Below, in pieces: positions 48,606 through 56,636 of a stretch of 64,000 nucleotides of DNA. The position numbers and the translations under genes are program-made. A model generated the notes under the pieces. That model did not search any database and was not told the DNA's origin. It saw nothing but the letters and a program-made list of their open reading frames with translations. Each line of letters begins with the position of its first letter. The first letter of the stretch is position 1. Origin of the DNA: a virus; IMG/VR virus record IMGVR_UViG_3300031787_000016, positions 83,779 through 147,778 of that record; one strand, 5' to 3'.

Positions 48606-49028
48606 CTAATAGGGTTGGTTTTCTTCTTTAGTCTGACCTTTACCAAAAGGAAGCAGGGAAGATGCCATAGGAAGCAGCATCGAGGCTGTAACTGCGGCTC
48701 CTCCAAGCCCAGCAACCTTACCACCCCAACGCTTAGCTGTGTTGCCAATTTTGCCCATAGCCCCAGCCGCTTGATTTGCATTAGTAGCTTTCGTAAACGT
48801 CTGATTGTAGTTTTGGCGGTTATTTGCAAACAACTCCTTCGCATCTCCGCCAGCAGCTACTTGTTTTTGGATAATCGGCACATTTACATTCTGATTTCTT
48901 TTTCTGACGGCTTGCCCAGCAGTTTTTACCCTATTAAATTCTTCTGGGTCATTTTGTCTAAGGTAGTTCAGACTATCAGCAGTTCTTTTTTGCTCTGGGC
49001 TTAGCTCAAAGTTTGCAAAGTGTTGCAT
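48606..49028 (-). CDS. MQHFANF-tagged minus-strand protein, 140 aa
   Basis: Starts MQHFANFELSPEQKR, the same tag as genes 40 kb away at 4.5-6.8 kb. Otherwise basic and helical with a glycine/alanine hydrophobic stretch (RWGGKVAGLGGAAVTASMLLPMASSLL) able to enter a membrane. It is a lone minus-strand gene between plus-strand genes, so it needs its own promoter; the dispersed octamer lies just before its start (49034). Possible virion-delivered membrane-active effector. Confidence 0.72.
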   Translation of the reverse strand: MQHFANFELSPEQKRTADSLNYLRQNDPEEFNRVKTAGQAVRKRNQNVNVPIIQKQVAAGGDAKELFANNRQNYNQTFTKATNANQAAGAMGKIGNTAKRWGGKVAGLGGAAVTASMLLPMASSLLPFGKGQTKEENQPY

Positions 49029-49078
49029 ATTCTCTTTTCTGTGTTATTATTTACAACAATTATACTACCTACAAACCC

Positions 49079-49378
49079 ATGCTAGCAGAACCCCCCGACC
49101 AGCCCGAATCCCAACTCGACTTTTCAGTACTTAGCAAGCGTATTGCCGAAGTAAAAACCTCCACCTCAGCTATTTCTGAGCAAGACTATGTAGCTAGTGA
49201 AATGGCTAGGGACTTTTTCAAGAACAAGGTACTTCCTATTCTAAATACCCCTCAAATTCACCAAATGTTGCAAAACCCTGAATTTGTAAGGCAACTTGGG
49301 GAGGTTCTTGGGCAAGGATTTCAAGGTGCATATATCCTCGGTAAAACTTCAGTTCGTAAATCAAAGCCTAATGAGTAA
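49079..49378 (+). CDS. Hypothetical protein, 99 aa
   Basis: ATG at 49079. Acidic N-terminus (MLAEPPDQPESQLDFSVLSKR), then helices (NKVLPILNTPQIHQMLQNPEFVRQLGEVLG). Divergent from the tagged gene at 49028 with 50 nt between. Not recognised. Confidence 0.62.
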   Translation: MLAEPPDQPESQLDFSVLSKRIAEVKTSTSAISEQDYVASEMARDFFKNKVLPILNTPQIHQMLQNPEFVRQLGEVLGQGFQGAYILGKTSVRKSKPNE

Positions 49379-49577
49379 AATTATCTGCTCATATCGCGGC
49401 ACACCACAAAAATCGACAGTCGGGCTACCTATTGGCGTTCGACTGTTTCCTCCAGATGCAAATTACTCGTACAGTCGCGTTGAAATCGAGACGAAAACAC
49501 AGTTGACACCTGAACAAGAGCGCAAACTGTTCAAAATACTTGAAAATTGGTTCTTACAACTGAAAAAAGAGGTCTAA
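49371..49577 (+). CDS. Hypothetical protein, 68 aa
   Basis: ATG overlaps the previous stop (TAATGAGTAA). SKIICSYRGTPQKSTVGLPIGVRL then a C-terminal helix (TPEQERKLFKILENWFLQLKK). Unknown. Confidence 0.6.
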   Translation: MSKIICSYRGTPQKSTVGLPIGVRLFPPDANYSYSRVEIETKTQLTPEQERKLFKILENWFLQLKKEV

Positions 49578-49578
49578 C

Positions 49579-49857
49579 ATGAAATTATTTCGCATTGTTC
49601 GCAACGAGTATTGAGACGAGTATGGTCAATTGGCTAAAACTCACTGGACTGTCTTAGAGCAGCGTAAATTCCTTTGGTGGTACTACTGGAAGACGATTGA
49701 ATCACAGTCAGACTGGGAAGGTTTTTCTTTTCCTATAAACTTTGACTCTTATGAAGATGCCTTCAAGTTTGTCAAGGAAGTGCTTTTTCTTAATAAACCT
49801 TACTCTCAATTTGTAGAGATTATCCAAGACGAGTTTACAATCTCACCCCTAAGATAG
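49579..49857 (+). pseudogene. Gene with an in-frame UGA at codon 12, 92 codons
   Basis: ATG at 49579 reads MKLFRIVRNEY, then TGA (49612-49614), then continues in frame DEYGQLAKTHWTVLEQRKFLWWYYWKT to a stop at 49857. The downstream part alone could start at a TTG (49630) as a 75-aa protein. If the UGA were read as Trp the protein would be smooth (NEYWDEYG). Explanations: readthrough, an inactivating mutation, or an internal TTG start. Trp-rich and aromatic; function unknown. Confidence 0.5.
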
Positions 49858-49911
49858 TTGCCCTAGCCTCGCACATTCAATTACATTAATTACACACAAA
49901 AGGAGAACGTC

Positions 49912-50577
49912 ATGTCGATTATTAAACTGCAACAAGCTTACGCTGACCAAGTTCTCGCAATGATTGAGCAAATTGACCGCCACGCCATTATTGCTGGTGG
50001 AGCGCCTCGCGATTGGTATCTAGGACGAGAAGCTACTGACCTTGATGTTTATTTCTATGCTGGTGGCAGAAGTACTAAGACAATCTACGATTTGTTGATA
50101 GACGTTGGGTTCAAGTTGGACGGATACAAAGATTTTGGTGAAGTAGGTATAGGCTACGGCAAGTCTCCTGAAACTAAGGTGATTTTTGAGCCTCTAGACA
50201 CTGCTATTCCCGTTCAACTAATGATGATGGGACAAAAGACGCACGATTCGGTTTTAAGTTCCTTTGCTGTCAACTTATCTCTAACATGGTATAAGCACCG
50301 AACAATCAGCACAACTCCTGAATTTGACGCTGGTGTTAACAACAAGTCTATTGTGCGCGTACATCCTAACTATCAAGACGACGACCCATATATTGAAAAG
50401 GTTCGCTCTAAGTTTCCTGACTACGCTTATTTTAGCTCTGATGATAATTATTTCAAGATTCATCCTGAGCAAATCGACAACTGGACTTACAGTATGAAAC
50501 GTGCATCACTTGAGGCTAGTACCAATGAGTCTCACCTCGACTGGCTAGAGGAAAAGTACGACCTAGCTGCATTCTAA
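49912..50577 (+). CDS. Nucleotidyltransferase-fold protein, CCA-enzyme-like
   Basis: 221 aa. AIIAGGAPRDWYLGREATDLDVYFY (G29G30...R33D34...D43-x-D45) is motif A of the tRNA nucleotidyltransferase/poly(A) polymerase superfamily, with both metal Asp present, and SSFAVNLSLTWY recalls the second motif. It is shorter than complete CCA-adding enzymes (no recognisable body/tail domains). Phages also use such folds in toxin/antitoxin and defence roles. None of the three permuted RNAs here encodes CCA, so 3-prime end addition is an attractive but unproven role. Confidence 0.72.
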   Translation: MSIIKLQQAYADQVLAMIEQIDRHAIIAGGAPRDWYLGREATDLDVYFYAGGRSTKTIYDLLIDVGFKLDGYKDFGEVGIGYGKSPETKVIFEPLDTAIPVQLMMMGQKTHDSVLSSFAVNLSLTWYKHRTISTTPEFDAGVNNKSIVRVHPNYQDDDPYIEKVRSKFPDYAYFSSDDNYFKIHPEQIDNWTYSMKRASLEASTNESHLDWLEEKYDLAAF

Positions 50578-50641
50578 AAATGCTTGCAGAAAAGAAAGCT
50601 TAGATGCTAGAATTGTAAAACTTAAAACGAGAAAATCCAAC

Positions 50642-52351
50642 GTGACTTTAGATATTACTAAGTTCCCGACATGGGAAAAACAGGCTGTGACAGGCAGAAT
50701 CAAAGACTGGATGAAGAATAGCGGCTCACGCTTACCAGTTAGCTGTACAGTGTTTGTGTGCGACGACAACAACATCGACGAAAGCTTCATTTTCACCTCG
50801 AAGGCGTTACGCAATGCGGCAGGTGTGGCGATTCATTTACCTGAAAATATCGTTCCAATCAATCGTAAGTTTAGCTGGCGCGTTTATCTGGGTGAGAACT
50901 GCTCTGGTGATTATGATGCCTCTTACGAAGAATTAACTACACCCCCCAAATCATACGAGTATGTAATTTCTGTTGCTGATTCGATGGAACAAGGTAAAGA
51001 TAATATTTTGTCAATTGAGAACTCTTGGTTGGCGTTCCTTAACTACTCTGGCGATAAATTTGTTGTCGTCGATTTGAGCCGCCTACGCAAAAAAGGAACC
51101 ACTAACCCACAAGGATTGACCGCTTCTGGTGCAAGCAGCTTCAAGGCGATTTATTCTGCACTATACGCTTACATTTCCGATACTTCACTGACCACTCTTT
51201 CTGGTGTCTACAGCACTCTAAATCAGGTACTTCGTCGTGGAGGCATCTTCAAAAATGGTGCAATCACACTCCATTACGACTATGACTACCCATACGTTTC
51301 CGAGTTTTTAAACATGACTCGCGAACAAGTCTCATGGGCAAAACGCGCTCTCAATGTTGATGAACATCTCATTACTTCTCATCCTGAAATTCTCGCTGAC
51401 TTAATCGAGAAAATGCAAGGTGGTGATGTTTGGCTTGTTAAGAAGTTGTACGACGCTAAGGGCGAACGAATCTATCTGCAAGTTTGCCTTGAAATCGCAA
51501 TAAAACACAAAGCAACGTGTTTGTTAATGCACGGAAATCTTGGCGCTTGTACCATCGAAGAGATTCCTCAAGTAATGAAAGAAGGTGTAGAAATCCTATG
51601 CCAACTTCACGCAATTACAGGTGTTGGCGACTCTGGAATTTACCTTAAACCAGAAGAAGACCGTCAGATTGGTTACGGCTTCCTTGGTTTGGCTAATCTA
51701 CTGGCTATTGAAGAGGTAAGTTACAAAGAGTTTGTAGAAGCTTTTGAGTACTTCTTTTCTGACTCCTTTCTATACTATGAACCAACAGTAAATGCCAAAG
51801 CTTTAAAAATTGTTGAAAATCTTGTATCGGGGTATCACCAAGGAGCTGAAATTGCAAAACTTTATGGAATGGAACGCGCATTCACTATCGCACCGACGGC
51901 AACTTGCTCTTATAACTATGTAGACCGTGAAGGATACACGACTGCCCCCGAAATTGCACCTCCAATCAATCGTTTAGTAGAACGAGACTCTGCTACTTTT
52001 GGTGTCAAGAGCTACGACTATCACCCCAAGACTGAAATCGCTGCCGAAGTAGGCTGGGAAACCTTCTTTAAGTTGAACAGCTATTTCCAACGCTTGATGG
52101 ACTCAACAGGTCTTGGTCACTCGATTAGCATGAACTGGTGGAGCGACATAATTTATGCCGACCAACAATTCATCCAAGATTTCCTCGATAGTCCAATCAA
52201 GTCGCTTTACTATTCTTTACCAGTAATGCCCGACACACAAAATAAAAGTTCTTTTGCTGTCCCTAGTGGCGAAATTATTGACTTTTCTCTATTCGGTTTT
52301 GAACCATCTGCTGAATCTTCTCGTACACACTGCACATCTTGCTCGGAATAA
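50642..52351 (+). CDS. nrdA: Class I ribonucleotide reductase large subunit (compact)
   Basis: 569 aa from GTG. Core motifs: SENS-like ENSWLAFLNYSGDKF, LLMHGNLGACTIEEIP, GDSGIYLKPEEDRQIGYGFLGLANLL, FTIAPTATCSYNYVDREGYTTAPEIAPPINR and IKSLYYSLPVMPDT with the Tyr pair for radical transfer; C-terminal HCTSC provides the redox Cys pair. It lacks an N-terminal ATP cone and is about 200 residues shorter than E. coli NrdA, so allosteric control is probably reduced. Reduces NDPs to dNDPs with the next gene. Confidence 0.88.
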   Translation: MTLDITKFPTWEKQAVTGRIKDWMKNSGSRLPVSCTVFVCDDNNIDESFIFTSKALRNAAGVAIHLPENIVPINRKFSWRVYLGENCSGDYDASYEELTTPPKSYEYVISVADSMEQGKDNILSIENSWLAFLNYSGDKFVVVDLSRLRKKGTTNPQGLTASGASSFKAIYSALYAYISDTSLTTLSGVYSTLNQVLRRGGIFKNGAITLHYDYDYPYVSEFLNMTREQVSWAKRALNVDEHLITSHPEILADLIEKMQGGDVWLVKKLYDAKGERIYLQVCLEIAIKHKATCLLMHGNLGACTIEEIPQVMKEGVEILCQLHAITGVGDSGIYLKPEEDRQIGYGFLGLANLLAIEEVSYKEFVEAFEYFFSDSFLYYEPTVNAKALKIVENLVSGYHQGAEIAKLYGMERAFTIAPTATCSYNYVDREGYTTAPEIAPPINRLVERDSATFGVKSYDYHPKTEIAAEVGWETFFKLNSYFQRLMDSTGLGHSISMNWWSDIIYADQQFIQDFLDSPIKSLYYSLPVMPDTQNKSSFAVPSGEIIDFSLFGFEPSAESSRTHCTSCSE

Positions 52352-52355
52352 CGCC

Positions 52356-53087
52356 ATGACTTCTAATTACACCGACCTACTCACCAAAAAACGCAAATGG
52401 ACACCTGTTCGCCCAACTTATGAACCCGTAGTGGAAGGGGCTGAAGATGTACTTGCCAGAGCCTTGTCCCTAAGAGCGCTCGAAATCCCTGTTGGTAACT
52501 TTATCGAAGCTGCTACTAAGAAGGAAATCCCTGCAAATAGCCTCGAACTTCTTGAAAGCAATATTGTTGACGAGATTCGCCATGACCAAGCACTGCAATT
52601 CGCCGCAGACTCATTCGGTGGTAAACTGCCGAACTATGACAAAGAAGCAGCCGCCATCGTCAATGCTTGGGTAAATGCTCCCGAACATCCTGTACTCAAG
52701 GCTATGGTGCTTGAGCGCTCTGTATTTTTTGTCCTGCTCCCTATCCTACGTTTTCTAGGTAACAGCGCCCTTAGAACCGTTTCTAGTGACATCTCAATGG
52801 ATGAACAGATTCATGTTGTTACCAATTCTCTTTTCTGCAAAGATATGGGTATCGACTTAACCGCTAATCTTGACCGTCTTCGTAAAACTACTGTCGCTTG
52901 GATGGTGGACAAGGTTGGTGAAGTAACCGCAGCAGCTAACCTTAATCATGCTAGCAAGGATTTTTGGATTCGCCAAAGTGATTCGCTACTGTATCGTGGA
53001 GTAGCCCCTGAGCTAGTTGAAACACGTAAATCTCGGATGCCAGCGTTTTTCGAGCAAGCTAACGAAAATTTACCGAACTACGTCTAA
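52356..53087 (+). CDS. nrdB: Ribonucleotide reductase small subunit (short)
   Basis: 243 aa, ATG 4 nt after nrdA. Ferritin-like helices with metal ligands: LLESNIVDEIRHDQAL (E..E..H) and SMDEQIHVVT (E..H), plus RWTP-type N-terminus. Shorter than usual NrdB (about 340-370). No obvious Tyr at the usual distance (for example the stretch before the first Glu pair), so a Mn/Fe or Tyr-free cofactor is possible. Partner of the NrdA upstream. Confidence 0.85.
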   Translation: MTSNYTDLLTKKRKWTPVRPTYEPVVEGAEDVLARALSLRALEIPVGNFIEAATKKEIPANSLELLESNIVDEIRHDQALQFAADSFGGKLPNYDKEAAAIVNAWVNAPEHPVLKAMVLERSVFFVLLPILRFLGNSALRTVSSDISMDEQIHVVTNSLFCKDMGIDLTANLDRLRKTTVAWMVDKVGEVTAAANLNHASKDFWIRQSDSLLYRGVAPELVETRKSRMPAFFEQANENLPNYV

Positions 53088-53107
53088 GATTTTTATATTT
53101 ACAACTT

Positions 53108-53135
53108 GAGAGGGATGCTATTATCCCTCTTTTTA
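53108..53135 (+). terminator. Intrinsic terminator after nrdB
   Basis: AGAGGGAT pairs with ATCCCTCT (8 bp, 6-nt loop), followed by TTTTTATTTAT. Confidence 0.92.
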
Positions 53136-53189
53136 TTTATAGTGACAATATGACATTCTTCAACTATCGCTTCCACCAAAAGGTGAATT

Positions 53190-53333
53190 ATGTCTGACCG
53201 AAATATAATTCTTCAAAAACCTGCATCAATTGACTTTGGTACTAAACATAAAAATACCGCACAAGTCGTAGGCGATTTTGTCGAAATTTACGATTCTTTT
53301 GGTGATTTAATTTGTAAGTGCTTACTAACATGA
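53190..53333 (+). CDS. Small hypothetical protein, 47 aa
   Basis: ATG at 53190 with AGGTG 6 nt upstream. MSDRNIILQKPASIDFGTKHKN...VEIYDSFGDLICKCLLT: beta hairpin. Stop ATGA overlaps the next start. Confidence 0.5.
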   Translation: MSDRNIILQKPASIDFGTKHKNTAQVVGDFVEIYDSFGDLICKCLLT

Positions 53334-53794
53334 TTGACCCTACACTCGACGGCAAGACCCACATTAATATCTATTCTAAAGGTGCTACTCCTCTTGGCAG
53401 ATTTCTTACGAACTTTGCAAGACATGAACTTGTACTTCCTGAAGGTACATTCCAATCTTTAGAGGGATACTGGTATTACTTAACGACCAAAGAAAAGTCC
53501 TCTGAATTATTTCATTTGTCAGGCTTTGATGCGAAGAATTTGGGGATGATGTTAACCCAAGTAAAAGTACCACAAGAAGAGTTCCAAGCCAAAATCAAAA
53601 AGGCTATGGACTTGAAAATCAAATCTAGTCCTTATTGGCTTGAAGAGTTTACCAAATCTGAATTACCTTTTGTTCATTATTATGTGTTCAAAGGTGTCGT
53701 GAAGGACGTTACAGATAAATACCGATGGATTATGAATCACTGGGAAGCACGACGCACATTACTGAAAGAGAGGCAGAAAAGAAATGGCAATTAA
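53330..53794 (+). CDS. Possible NADAR-like protein A
   Basis: 154 aa. GKTHINIYSKGATPLGRFLTNFARHELVLPEGTFQSLEGYWYYL resembles a phage family with the N-glycosidase NADAR-type core (SKG...LSNF...F.S.E.Y). Tandem paralogue at 53784-54278. NADAR enzymes remove ADP-ribose from guanine and can counter ADP-ribosylating defence; that role here is inference and the fold is not proven. Confidence 0.55.
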   Translation: MIDPTLDGKTHINIYSKGATPLGRFLTNFARHELVLPEGTFQSLEGYWYYLTTKEKSSELFHLSGFDAKNLGMMLTQVKVPQEEFQAKIKKAMDLKIKSSPYWLEEFTKSELPFVHYYVFKGVVKDVTDKYRWIMNHWEARRTLLKERQKRNGN

Positions 53795-54278
53795 CCCTAA
53801 ACTTGATGGTGTTGGGCATATTAATGTTTGGGCTAAGGGCGCGACTTTTCTAGGCAAATTTCTTTCACACCGCACTCTCTGCGAATTAAATATGCCTGAA
53901 GGGAGATTCCTATGTGTTGCCGCTTACTGGTATCATCTAACTTGCAAAGAAGATAGCCGCCTTAACCGTGTCCACGATTGGGAAACTGAACTTCTTGCTA
54001 CTCAACTCACTGCGCTACCTAAAAAACAGCAATTACCCGCAGCCGAGCTTCAAGCCAAAATCAAAAAGGCGCTCGACCAAAAAATCAAGTGGAGCGAATA
54101 CTGGCAAGAGGAGTTCACTGACTCAGAACTTCCTTTTCTGTACTATCACGTAGACTCTGATGGAAATGTGGTTGACGAAAGCCGCAAATATCGATGGTTA
54201 TTGAACCACCTTGAAGCAAGACGTACATTACTACAACAGAGGAGAGGCGATGCAAATACTATCAGCGAGTGCGGTTAG
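53784..54278 (+). CDS. Possible NADAR-like protein B
   Basis: 164 aa. GVGHINVWAKGATFLGKFLSHRTLCELNMPEGRFLCVAAYWYHLT parallels protein A position by position (HINIYSKGATPLGRFL; QAKIKKAMDLKIK with QAKIKKALDQKIK; WIMNHWEARRTLL with WLLNHLEARRTLL). Copy B has lost the S-L-E-G of copy A (VAAYWY) and may have diverged in activity. Ten-nt overlap with A. Confidence 0.55.
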   Translation: MAINPKLDGVGHINVWAKGATFLGKFLSHRTLCELNMPEGRFLCVAAYWYHLTCKEDSRLNRVHDWETELLATQLTALPKKQQLPAAELQAKIKKALDQKIKWSEYWQEEFTDSELPFLYYHVDSDGNVVDESRKYRWLLNHLEARRTLLQQRRGDANTISECG

Positions 54279-54525
54279 AGATATCCCCAAACTTGAAACT
54301 AAAGACAGAATCAATAGCCTAAAATATTTGTCTGCCTTATTCTTCCAATTACAGAGTGAAGGGCAAAATAGTGTTGTTTATACTACTTTGCGAGGCGAAT
54401 ATCTTTTAGATGAAACTAAAGTTCGCTTACAAGACTTGGGTTACACTATCACAGATATGGGTACGAGATGTGAATCTAACTGTAAAATTTACGAAATAAG
54501 CTGGGAAAACCATGACAACAACTAA
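54250..54525 (+). CDS. Hypothetical protein, 91 aa
   Basis: AGGAG 8 nt before the ATG at 54250, inside the previous gene. LETKDRINSLKYLSALFFQLQSEGQ then a strand pair. Overlaps thymidylate synthase by 14 nt. Unknown. Confidence 0.6.
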   Translation: MQILSASAVRDIPKLETKDRINSLKYLSALFFQLQSEGQNSVVYTTLRGEYLLDETKVRLQDLGYTITDMGTRCESNCKIYEISWENHDNN

Positions 54526-55450
54526 CTACACTTCCGCCGACCTCACCTACGCTTTTCTACTGCAAGACATTTTGAGACTCAATAACGTGGTCGAAACACG
54601 TAACCATTCGTGCTACTGCAATCCCTTTCTTGATAACGTAACATTTGACTCTCTACCGCTAATCACTATCCGCAAGACAGCATGGAAACTCGCGCTGACC
54701 GAGATGGAGTGGTTCATGTCTGGTAGCCTCAAATGCCCTGAGAAGTTATCTAAGTGGTGGGCTGGACAACTTAACAAGGACGGCAACTACATAAACGGGT
54801 ATGCTGAACAATTTCGTAACCAAACTACTACAACCTATGGCAGAGATGAGCATGGGATGAATGAGTACGACCTAGATGGTTTTGACCAAATCGCTTACAT
54901 TCTCGACGGCTTAAAAAATCACCAACACTCCCGCCGCTTAGTTCTGACATCTTGGAACACAGGAGAGATGGCTAACATTACGAAGACCAACAATAACCCT
55001 CAAACCCCAAGTTGTTGCCATTCCACAGTACTTCAGTTCTTTGTTGTAAACGGTGAATTGCACATCAAACATTATGCCAGAAGTCAAGATATGTTACTTG
55101 GTTTTCAGGCAAATATCGTACAATACTGGGCTTTGCTTACTTACTTCGCTTTCCACAGCAATTTAAAAGTTGGCTCACTCACTTGGGTATTTGGTGACGC
55201 TCATATTTACAACGAAGAATCTCACATTGAAGCTGCTAAACAGATTATTGAATTTGGTAACGGCACTATAAAATATAAACCTATAGGGTCGTGCAACAAT
55301 AATTCACCCATGAACCCGCCTCTAAAGCTGGTCTACAACTACTCTGGTGAACTAGATTCATTTGGCACACCAAAATTCAACGCTGCTGACTTCACTATTG
55401 AAGGTGAAATTCCTAAACCAACTGTATTAACCAAACCTAAGCTTCTATAA
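54512..55450 (+). CDS. thyA: Thymidylate synthase (ThyA type)
   Basis: 312 aa. SRRLVLTSWNT carries the phosphate-binding Arg pair; PSCCHSTVLQFFV holds the catalytic Cys (C169 before H170); MLLGFQANIVQYWALL has Asn201, the dUMP-specific residue, so TS rather than dCMP hydroxymethylase; GDAHIYNEE is the conserved C-terminal motif. Converts dUMP to dTMP with methylene-tetrahydrofolate, using the dUMP made by the dUTPase. The P-S-C-C-H active-site loop is unusual (normally P-C-H). Confidence 0.9.
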   Translation: MTTTNYTSADLTYAFLLQDILRLNNVVETRNHSCYCNPFLDNVTFDSLPLITIRKTAWKLALTEMEWFMSGSLKCPEKLSKWWAGQLNKDGNYINGYAEQFRNQTTTTYGRDEHGMNEYDLDGFDQIAYILDGLKNHQHSRRLVLTSWNTGEMANITKTNNNPQTPSCCHSTVLQFFVVNGELHIKHYARSQDMLLGFQANIVQYWALLTYFAFHSNLKVGSLTWVFGDAHIYNEESHIEAAKQIIEFGNGTIKYKPIGSCNNNSPMNPPLKLVYNYSGELDSFGTPKFNAADFTIEGEIPKPTVLTKPKLL

Positions 55451-55459
55451 TCTATTCCT

Positions 55460-55472
55460 CTAGATAGATACA
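55460..55472 (+). promoter_or_regulatory. Leader motif CTAGATAGATACA
   Basis: Sixth GATAGATAC copy, directly after thyA and 55 nt before the ATG at 55527. Confidence 0.5.
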
Positions 55473-55526
55473 ATCCACAGTTACATGATGTTAGCTTGAG
55501 AACAGTAAACATCGTGTAATTTTTCT

Positions 55527-55628
55527 ATGTTTAATTTCATAGTATTTCTCATTGCAACTTTCGGTACTGTAGCTGTATGTCAGTTGATTATTTGGCTTGT
55601 AGGTACTGACGGGAGCAACAAGTCTTAA
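55527..55628 (+). CDS. Tiny membrane protein, 33 aa
   Basis: MFNFIVFLIATFGTVAVCQLIIWLV is one membrane helix with a short polar tail. Its stop shares one base with the next ATG. Comparable to 18702-18800 and 57322-57441. Confidence 0.52.
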   Translation: MFNFIVFLIATFGTVAVCQLIIWLVGTDGSNKS

Positions 55629-56242
55629 TGGTAAAACATGACATTAGACTTCGAGTCAGCAGCCTCATTCGGCAACTAGATTACCCACAAATCAAGCTAA
55701 AACGCCTTGACATCGACAAGCTCCGCAACTGGTGCTATATTAACTTGCCCAAAGCAGTTGAGAAATTCAAGCGCGACAGATTCGACCTCAACGAAGCAAC
55801 AACTTGGGAGGAGTTGGCTGCATACAACACCATTCTACAAATCTACGGTAGAAAAGTAGCTGTATACTTCACTTTTGGATGGCTCGATTACCAAGCCGTC
55901 AAAGAGTTTATCCAATCTAAAAAGGGGGCAAAGTTTCGTCAAGAGTTCGGACTTGACCATCACAGCGCTATCCTACTGTCGCCCCAAACATTCTTTTCTG
56001 CTGAGTCGTTAGACGAATTTTGGGTCAGCTTCGACCTGAAAAGTGGCAAAGGATATAACTTCCTCGACTATTCGCATTACAATGATGATGAAGATATGGA
56101 TGCCTCTCAGTATGATTGGCTCAACGAAGCGCTAGCCGAACAAGAGAACGAAAAAATCAAGAATCCTTACGAGGACTTGAATCGCCGTACCAGCACAACA
56201 CGTAAACCAAAAACAACAAATGTCACTACTAACAAGCACTAA
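55628..56242 (+). CDS. Hypothetical protein, 204 aa
   Basis: Basic N-terminal domain (RVSSLIRQLDYPQIKLKRLDIDKLRNW), an aromatic middle (YFTFGWLDYQAVKEFIQSKKGAKFRQEFG) and an acidic-then-basic tail (RRTSTTRKPKTTNVTTNKH). Overlaps the next gene by 23 nt. Not recognised. Confidence 0.65.
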   Translation: MVKHDIRLRVSSLIRQLDYPQIKLKRLDIDKLRNWCYINLPKAVEKFKRDRFDLNEATTWEELAAYNTILQIYGRKVAVYFTFGWLDYQAVKEFIQSKKGAKFRQEFGLDHHSAILLSPQTFFSAESLDEFWVSFDLKSGKGYNFLDYSHYNDDEDMDASQYDWLNEALAEQENEKIKNPYEDLNRRTSTTRKPKTTNVTTNKH

Positions 56243-56627
56243 GCGCTACACTCGTCCACAAACGCAGCAAGACCTAGAAGTATTGCCACAAGCCAATACC
56301 TTAATAATTGTGCTCGAAGCTGAAGAGTCCCACCTGATAAATGAACTACTCGATATAGCCGAAGCCAAGAGTCGTGAAGGGCACTTACGAAATCGTCTGA
56401 ACGTGGTACAGAACTCTCTTTCTGCATTCCGCGCACTGGAAGCTGCGCCAGAGCCTGTGCAAGAGCAACAAACACCTCCTCCTGTCGTCACAGAGAAGCG
56501 TATTCGGAAAGCCGCTACCACAAAGACGGTAAAACCTACCCCAAGAAGTATTGCACCAGAACCAACTGTAAGCGATACTGAAAATATCAATCTTGTACAT
56601 GACGATTTCGCAGCATTTCCTGAATAA
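56220..56627 (+). CDS. Hypothetical protein, 135 aa
   Basis: Helical N-terminal domain (LEAEESHLINELLDIAEAKSREGHLRNRLNVV) and a Pro/Lys-rich tail. Partially overlaps the gene before. Unknown. Confidence 0.6.
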   Translation: MSLLTSTKRYTRPQTQQDLEVLPQANTLIIVLEAEESHLINELLDIAEAKSREGHLRNRLNVVQNSLSAFRALEAAPEPVQEQQTPPPVVTEKRIRKAATTKTVKPTPRSIAPEPTVSDTENINLVHDDFAAFPE

Positions 56628-56636
56628 CTAATAATT

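Noticed and set aside
54512-55450. dCMP hydroxymethylase
   Set aside because: The substrate-discriminating position is Asn (GFQANIVQY), as in thymidylate synthase, not Asp.
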